A stretch of DNA of 7,981 nt from an uncultured Clostridia bacterium. GTDB lineage: Bacteria > Bacillota > Clostridia > UBA1381 > UMGS1253. How positions within the stretch are numbered: the stretch's first letter is position 1; each line of letters begins with the position of its first letter. A program made the translations under genes and the position numbers. Location of the stretch: positions 1-7,981 of the forward strand of contig CALAUK010000197.1 of the NCBI GenBank assembly GCA_937892135.1. The letters are read 5' to 3'. Positions 5,826 through 7,981 of the stretch are shown piece by piece. Below the pieces are notes generated by a model. It did not search any database. It was not told the DNA's origin and saw only the letters and a list, made by a program, of their open reading frames with translations.

Positions 5826-5854
5826 ATTATACATCACAAAAATGCATTTGTCAA
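5826..5854 (-). promoter_or_regulatory. Perfect consensus sigma-A promoter of infC-rpmI-rplT
   Basis: On the minus strand TTGACA (5854-5849) and TATAAT (5831-5826) are both perfect, with a 17-base spacer and A/T tracts upstream (5855-5880). The start near 5819 gives the long leader before infC. A maximal promoter followed by an attenuator means control is exerted after initiation. Confidence 0.92.
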
Positions 5855-5877
5855 CACTTTTTTGAAATTTTTTTAAA

Positions 5878-5910
5878 TTTTTACGGGAGCAATAAATGCC
5901 CCCGTAAAAA
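5878..5910 (-). terminator. Rho-independent terminator of the zinc-ribbon gene
   Basis: The 10-bp stem TTTTTACGGG/CCCGTAAAAA (5878-5887 with 5901-5910) plus an inner GC pair set (one A/C mismatch) encloses a 7-base loop. A U-rich stretch follows on the minus strand. It starts 10 bases after the stop at 5921 and insulates the infC promoter. Confidence 0.9.
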
Positions 5911-5920
5911 TATGTTTTCC

Positions 5921-6421
5921 TTAATATGCGTAAGCGTAAGACATACCGCCGCCGCTAAAAAATGCGCCAAGGCTTCCAAACATTGCTGTTATGATAAGTA
6001 CGGTAATAATCGAAATTACCACAGAAATAAGCATTACCCAAAGCTGTGCCTTTGCCCAGTTGTTAAAAGACTCTTCTCTTGATTTATCTCCTGCCCAAAC
6101 GAAAAGCATAATAAAATAAATTATTGAGCCTACGCAAGGAATAAGAGGAATAAGAGAACGGCCTAACCAACCTGCAACTGAAACAGGCTTTTTGGGCTGC
6201 TGATAGAAATTGTTAAACACCTGAGTGTTGGGTGTCTGAGGTGCTTGATTCTGCTGAGCGTAATTTGCCTGAGGTGCTGCAGGAGCAACAGGAGCTGTCT
6301 CCTGTACAGGTGCAGTTTCAGCAACGGGTGCTGCTTCAGCAATTTTCTCCACGGGAGCGCCGCAGAACTCGCAGAACTTAGAATTCTCTGCTACTTGTTT
6401 TCCACATTTTTCACAAAACAT
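5921..6421 (-). CDS. Zinc-ribbon membrane protein of unknown function
   Basis: This 166-residue protein has three parts. The N-terminal zinc ribbon is CEKC..(10)..CEFC (C3, C6, C17, C20). A low-complexity linker (about 22-78) is rich in Ala, Pro, Glu and Gln, with repeated APV and ETAPV units. The membrane domain has two hydrophobic segments (about 88-110 and 125-150) separated by a charged, Trp-containing loop (GDKSREESFNNWAKAQLW), and the chain ends in a Gly/Tyr tail GGGMSYAYAY. No signal peptide is seen, so the ribbon probably faces the cytoplasm. Such ribbon-plus-membrane proteins are common in Clostridia and mostly uncharacterised. Start: ATG 6421 with AAAGGGG at 6436-6430. It lies 52 bases after the NSS transporter, with a small palindrome between, and has its own terminator, so co-transcription is possible. 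No specific function is assigned. Confidence 0.85.
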   Translation of the reverse strand: MFCEKCGKQVAENSKFCEFCGAPVEKIAEAAPVAETAPVQETAPVAPAAPQANYAQQNQAPQTPNTQVFNNFYQQPKKPVSVAGWLGRSLIPLIPCVGSIIYFIMLFVWAGDKSREESFNNWAKAQLWVMLISVVISIITVLIITAMFGSLGAFFSGGGMSYAYAY

Positions 6422-6447
6422 ATTATAATCCCCTTTTCATTTATTTT

Positions 6448-6467
6448 AAATAAGCAAGTGCTTATTT
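6448..6467 (-). terminator. AT-rich palindrome between the NSS transporter and zinc-ribbon genes (weak terminator candidate)
   Basis: AAATAAGC/GCTTATTT (6448-6455 with 6460-6467) forms an 8-bp stem with a 4-base loop, 6 bases after the NSS stop. The U tract that follows is short and broken, so termination would be incomplete. Confidence 0.4.
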
Positions 6468-6473
6468 TTAAAA

Positions 6474-7835
6474 TCACATTTTAAATATACCAAATGCATC
6501 AAGTACGGAAGAAAGCAAAATCAAAACTATGCAGACAGGTGCAATATATTTAATCATAATTTCAAAAAGCACCTTACGCTTAAATTTACCGGTAAGCTCA
6601 ATTTCATCTGTAATAGCTTTCGGTTTTATAACATATCCAACAAATATGCAGGTAAAGAACGCCACAACCGGCATAAGCACACTGTTGCTGATAAAGTCAA
6701 AGAAATCAAGAAATGCCATGCCGATAATCTTTACATCAGCCCATACACCGTAGCCTAAACACGACGGCAAGCCAACAAGGACAGAAAAACCTAAAACAAT
6801 AAAGCATGCAGGAATTCTTTTAATCTTGAACTTATCGCAAATAACCGACACAACTGTTTCCATAAGAGAAATAGATGATGTAAGCGCCGCTAATAAAACA
6901 AGCAAGAAGAAAATCATTCCAATATATTCTCCTCCCACCATAGTGTTAAACACCTTAGGAAGAGCATCAAACATAAGCCCCGGTCCTGCGCCTAATGATT
7001 CGGGATTACCGCCCGAAAAAGCAAATACTGCAGGAATAATCATAAGTCCTGCCAAAAATGCAATACCCGTGTCAAAAATTTCAATCTGACTTACAGACGA
7101 CTCAAGACTTACATCCTTTTTCATATATGAACCATATGTAATCATAATTCCCATAGCCAGAGACATCGAATAGAAAAGCTGCCCCATTGCCGCAAGCACT
7201 GTTGTTGCAGAGAACTTTGAAAAATCAGGAAGTATATAATATTTAACGCCATCTAACGCTCCCGGCATAAACATCACATAGCCTGCAATAAAAATCGAAA
7301 GAATAATCAAAACAGGCATCATTACCTTGCTGACACTTTCTATTCCCTTTTCAACACCAAGCATAACCACGATTGCGGTAACAGCTATAAATACTAAAAA
7401 CCACCATACAGGTTCGCCGCTCATTGAACCTATAAAGCCTGAAAAATAATTGTTTCCTGCAAGAAGCGCCCCGTCAAACGAACAGAAACCCACAAGATAC
7501 TTTATAACCCAACCGCCGATAACTGAATAATAAGGAAGTATTATTGCAGGAATTACCGCTCCTAAAACTCCGACAAAAGAAAATCTTTTATCAAGCTTTT
7601 TAAAAGCACCAATTGCGCTTGTTCCCGTTTTTCTTCCTATTGCAATTTCAGCGCACATAAGTGCAAAGCCAAAACTAACTGCCAAAACAAGATATGTAAG
7701 AAGAAAAATTCCGCCACCGTACTTTGCAGCAAGATAAGGAAAACGCCATATATTACCCAAGCCCACAGCAGAACCGGCCGCTGCAAGCACAAATCCAATT
7801 TTACCCGTAAAACTGCTCCTGTTTTTTTCAGACAT
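6474..7835 (-). CDS. Sodium-dependent transporter, NSS/SNF family (LeuT/MhsT-like)
   Basis: This 453-residue inner-membrane protein is a sodium-coupled symporter, expected to import amino acids or related amines. TM1 holds the family signature AAAGSAVGLGNIWRFPYLAAKYGGG (18-42), with the sodium-site residues A23, V24 and N28 matching LeuT. The TM6 region is GQLFYSMSLAMGIMITYGSY (218-237). TM8 carries A316, T319 and S320, corresponding to the LeuT Na2 site. I count about 11 hydrophobic segments, the last at 427-450; this is the usual number for prokaryotic members such as Tyt1 and MhsT, one fewer than LeuT. Start: ATG 7835 with GGGGAGG at 7851-7845; an upstream in-frame extension to 7889 runs into the tRNA terminator and is rejected. 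The family is certain and the substrate unknown. There is little room for a promoter between the tRNA-Val terminator and this gene. Confidence 0.95.
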   Translation of the reverse strand: MSEKNRSSFTGKIGFVLAAAGSAVGLGNIWRFPYLAAKYGGGIFLLTYLVLAVSFGFALMCAEIAIGRKTGTSAIGAFKKLDKRFSFVGVLGAVIPAIILPYYSVIGGWVIKYLVGFCSFDGALLAGNNYFSGFIGSMSGEPVWWFLVFIAVTAIVVMLGVEKGIESVSKVMMPVLIILSIFIAGYVMFMPGALDGVKYYILPDFSKFSATTVLAAMGQLFYSMSLAMGIMITYGSYMKKDVSLESSVSQIEIFDTGIAFLAGLMIIPAVFAFSGGNPESLGAGPGLMFDALPKVFNTMVGGEYIGMIFFLLVLLAALTSSISLMETVVSVICDKFKIKRIPACFIVLGFSVLVGLPSCLGYGVWADVKIIGMAFLDFFDFISNSVLMPVVAFFTCIFVGYVIKPKAITDEIELTGKFKRKVLFEIMIKYIAPVCIVLILLSSVLDAFGIFKM

Positions 7836-7867
7836 AAACCTATGCCTCCCCTGGTGATAATTTAAAA

Positions 7868-7899
7868 AAAATTCCTCATACTGCCGCATGAGGAATTTT
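7868..7899 (-). terminator. Rho-independent terminator of tRNA-Val
   Basis: A perfect 12-bp stem (7868-7879 with 7888-7899) closes an 8-base loop, followed by a U run on the minus strand (to 7864). As at the tRNA-Ser gene, the upstream arm starts at the final A of CCA. Confidence 0.9.
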
Positions 7900-7974
7900 G
7901 GTGGGAGTAACAGGGCTCGAACCTGTGACCCTCTGCTTGTAAGGCAGATGCTCTCCCAGCTGAGCTATACTCCC
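7899..7974 (-). tRNA. tRNA-Val(UAC)
   Basis: The 76-base cloverleaf has acceptor arms GGGAGTA (7974-7968) and TACTCCC (7909-7903), discriminator A, and encoded CCA (7901-7899). The D-arm is AGCTCAGCTGGGAGAGC. The anticodon loop CTTACAA sits between TCTGC and GCAGA, so the anticodon is TAC. The T-arm CAGGGCTCGAACCTG (plus strand) is intact. Only 7 bases upstream are in the window, so its promoter, or other tRNA genes of a cluster, would lie beyond the edge. Confidence 0.97.
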
Positions 7975-7981
7975 GTTTTTG

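Noticed and set aside
4442..7899. Shared ATGAGGAAT at the rplT-TSCPD hairpin and the tRNA-Val terminator, as a dispersed repeat
   Set aside because: Only nine bases match and the hairpins differ otherwise, so chance is the better explanation.
1..7981. CRISPR array, insertion sequence, prophage or defence island
   Set aside because: No spaced direct repeats, transposase or phage-like genes, or terminal inverted repeats were seen; composition looks uniform and genes are housekeeping or transport.

Overview
This is a low-GC stretch of bacterial chromosome in which every supported gene lies on the minus strand. Gene content and signals point to an anaerobic Firmicute of the class Clostridia: an infC-rpmI-rplT operon with an L20-type leader, strong AGGAGG-like ribosome binding sites, near-consensus sigma-A promoters, CCA-encoding tRNA genes with abutting terminators, a clostridial TSCPD mini-protein, and a VanY peptidase behind a copper-amine-oxidase-like domain. 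I cannot name the genus. It looks like ordinary housekeeping chromosome. I see no mobile element, CRISPR array, prophage or defence system.

Read in the direction of transcription (high to low coordinates), the window starts with tRNA-Val(UAC) and its terminator (7974-7868). An 11-TM sodium:neurotransmitter-symporter-family transporter follows (7835-6474), then a small zinc-ribbon membrane protein (6421-5921) with a terminator. A perfect consensus promoter (5854-5826) next drives a long attenuator-containing leader and the translation operon infC (IF-3), rpmI (L35) and rplT (L20). A hairpin separates rplT from a TSCPD-domain protein (4425-4180). gdhA (glutamate dehydrogenase, 4038-2692) has its own promoter and terminator. 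tRNA-Ser(GGA) (2578-2487) has a perfect promoter and an abutting terminator. A secreted VanY-type D,D-carboxypeptidase (2321-1122) follows with its terminator. Last is an Lrp/AsnC regulator (922-464), apparently co-transcribed with an AGCS-type sodium:alanine/glycine symporter cut by the window edge (440 to beyond 1).

Functionally, three loci concern amino acid handling: the NSS transporter, GdhA, and the Lrp-AGCS pair. The infC block is translation machinery under ribosomal-protein feedback. The points most worth a second look are in the infC control region: a terminator with a competing antiterminator arm, an extra terminator-like hairpin, and an apparent non-canonical AUC start codon. Others are an inverted repeat around the gdhA -35 box, and an NSS gene with almost no room for its own promoter behind the tRNA-Val terminator.
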